Part shown: positions 5,885 through 6,751 of the stretch, piece after piece
Numbering within the stretch: position 1 is the stretch's first letter
Layout of the letters: each line of letters begins with the position of its first letter
Assembly: GCA_023253905.1 (NCBI GenBank)
Contig: JALREG010000312.1
Span: forward strand, 1-6,751
Origin: Burkholderiaceae bacterium
GTDB taxonomy: Bacteria; Pseudomonadota; Gammaproteobacteria; Burkholderiales; Burkholderiaceae
Direction of reading: 5' to 3'
Length of the DNA: 6,751 nucleotides
The notes under the pieces: generated by a model
What the model saw: the letters and a program-made list of their open reading frames with translations, nothing else
Databases searched by the model: none
What the model was told of the DNA's origin: nothing
Made by a program: the position numbers and the translations under genes

Positions 5885-6751
5885 ATGTCTCTTCGCGAAC
5901 ACTTCCTGCTCGACCCTGGGCTCACCTTTCTGAATCATGGCTCGTTCGGCGCCTGCCCTCGCGAGGTACTCGAGGCACAGTGGCGCTGGCAGCTTGAGAT
6001 GGAACGCAATCCGGTTGAATTTTTGGGCCGGCGTTCAGCCGAACTGCTGTTTCGCGCGCGTGCCGTGCTTGCCGCCGAACTGACGACCCGCCCCGACGAT
6101 CTGATTTTTCTGCCGAACGACACTACCGGCGTCAACATGGTGGCGCAATCGCTCGCGCTGTCTCCGGGCGACGAAGTGCTGGGCACCGACCTGGAGTACG
6201 GCGCCTGCGAGGCCGCCTGGGAGCGAATGTGTGCAAAGCACGGTGCGCACTATCGTCGGGTCACGATTCCGCTCCCCTTCAACAGGGAGCAGGTCGTTGA
6301 ACGGATGATGGCAGCCGCAACCCCGCGTACCCGGCTCATTTTCGCGAGCCACATCACTTCGACCACCGCACTCATTTTGCCGGTGGCCGATCTGTGCGCC
6401 GCCGCTCGTAAACGCGGCATTCTCACCCTGATCGACGGCGCTCACGCACCAGGACAGATCGCATTGTCACTCGACGCGATTGGCGCTGATTTCTATGTTG
6501 GCAACTGCCACAAGTGGCTATGCGCCCCCAAGGGCGCCGGCTTTCTGCATGCCGCGCCTCCAAAGCAGGACTGCCTCGACGCATCAGTCATCAGTTGGGG
6601 CTATGCCGGGCACGCAGGCGGTCACACCGGATTCGAAGCCTATCTGGGTCGCACACCCTTCGAGCAGCGTCTGCAGTGGCAGGGCACGCGTGACCTCTCA
6701 GCCTGGCTCGCGGTGCCCGAGGCGATTGCCTTTCTGGAACGGCACCGGTGG
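5885..6751 (+). CDS. Class V PLP-dependent enzyme, isopenicillin N epimerase-like (CefD-like), 3'-truncated
   Basis: The frame is open from ATG 5885 to the window end: 289 codons of a protein that in this family is usually ~380-400 aa, so about 100 C-terminal residues are missing. The N terminus LTFLNHGSFGACPREVLEAQ (13-32) is the family opening. LPNDTTGVNM (76-85) fits the cofactor phosphate/ring region. LIDGAHAPGQ (182-191) supplies the PLP-pyridine Asp184 and His187. NCHKWLCAPKGAGFLH (207-222) holds the Schiff-base Lys210. All catalytic marks are present. The fold-type I class V group includes CefD-like epimerases, cysteine desulfurases and C-S lyases such as EgtE; CefD-like is the closest family call, but most members are uncharacterised and true isopenicillin N epimerisation is unlikely here. 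No clear Shine-Dalgarno precedes the ATG. GTG 5855 is in frame but less likely. The gene is divergent from the ThDP-Bug-monooxygenase set across a shared regulatory spacer. Confidence 0.9.
   Translation, partial: MSLREHFLLDPGLTFLNHGSFGACPREVLEAQWRWQLEMERNPVEFLGRRSAELLFRARAVLAAELTTRPDDLIFLPNDTTGVNMVAQSLALSPGDEVLGTDLEYGACEAAWERMCAKHGAHYRRVTIPLPFNREQVVERMMAAATPRTRLIFASHITSTTALILPVADLCAAARKRGILTLIDGAHAPGQIALSLDAIGADFYVGNCHKWLCAPKGAGFLHAAPPKQDCLDASVISWGYAGHAGGHTGFEAYLGRTPFEQRLQWQGTRDLSAWLAVPEAIAFLERHRW

Noticed and set aside
6035..6445. A 136-codon - strand frame inside the PLP enzyme gene.
   Set aside because: The + strand frame carries the PLP lysine and the family motifs across this region.

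Overview
The window is GC-rich, densely packed bacterial DNA. A Bug/TctC-type periplasmic binding protein with no adjacent TctA/TctB membrane genes, together with an HAE1-like RND pump and aromatic-type flavin hydroxylase, suggests a beta-proteobacterium of the Burkholderiales (Alcaligenaceae/Comamonadaceae type). This is inferred from family distribution, not from a marker gene. There are six protein genes, two of them cut by the window edges. No rRNA, tRNA, CRISPR array, insertion sequence or transposase was seen.

Left part, + strand (1-1120): the C-terminal end of an inner-membrane RND efflux pump, followed after 3 nt by an uncharacterised polytopic membrane protein of 251 aa. They look co-transcribed from a promoter outside the window. 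This block meets the next one tail to tail, with 24 bp between stop codons.

Central part, - strand (5751 down to 1145): three genes read in the order ThDP (thiamine diphosphate)-dependent decarboxylase/lyase-like enzyme, Bug periplasmic solute-binding protein, class A FAD-dependent aromatic hydroxylase-like monooxygenase. The first two are 25 bp apart and share an identical CGGAGACT ribosome-binding octamer. The third follows after a 112-bp gap holding two inverted repeats. The first gene starts with TTG.

Right part, + strand (5885 to the window end): a class V PLP enzyme of the isopenicillin-N-epimerase-like (CefD-like) group, truncated by the window edge and transcribed divergently from the three-gene set. 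The 133-bp divergent spacer holds a compact palindrome (TTGAC-AG-GTCAA) nested in a second inverted repeat (GACCTG-N6-CAGGTC) and coinciding with a TTGACA -35-like box.

Interpretation: the - strand genes and the divergent PLP enzyme look like a small catabolic island. Bug would capture a carboxylated substrate, the flavoprotein would hydroxylate it, the ThDP enzyme would cleave a C-C bond next to a carbonyl, and the PLP enzyme would act on an amino or sulfur-bearing intermediate. The substrate cannot be read from the sequence, and I did not recognise the combination as a named pathway. No regulator gene lies in the window.
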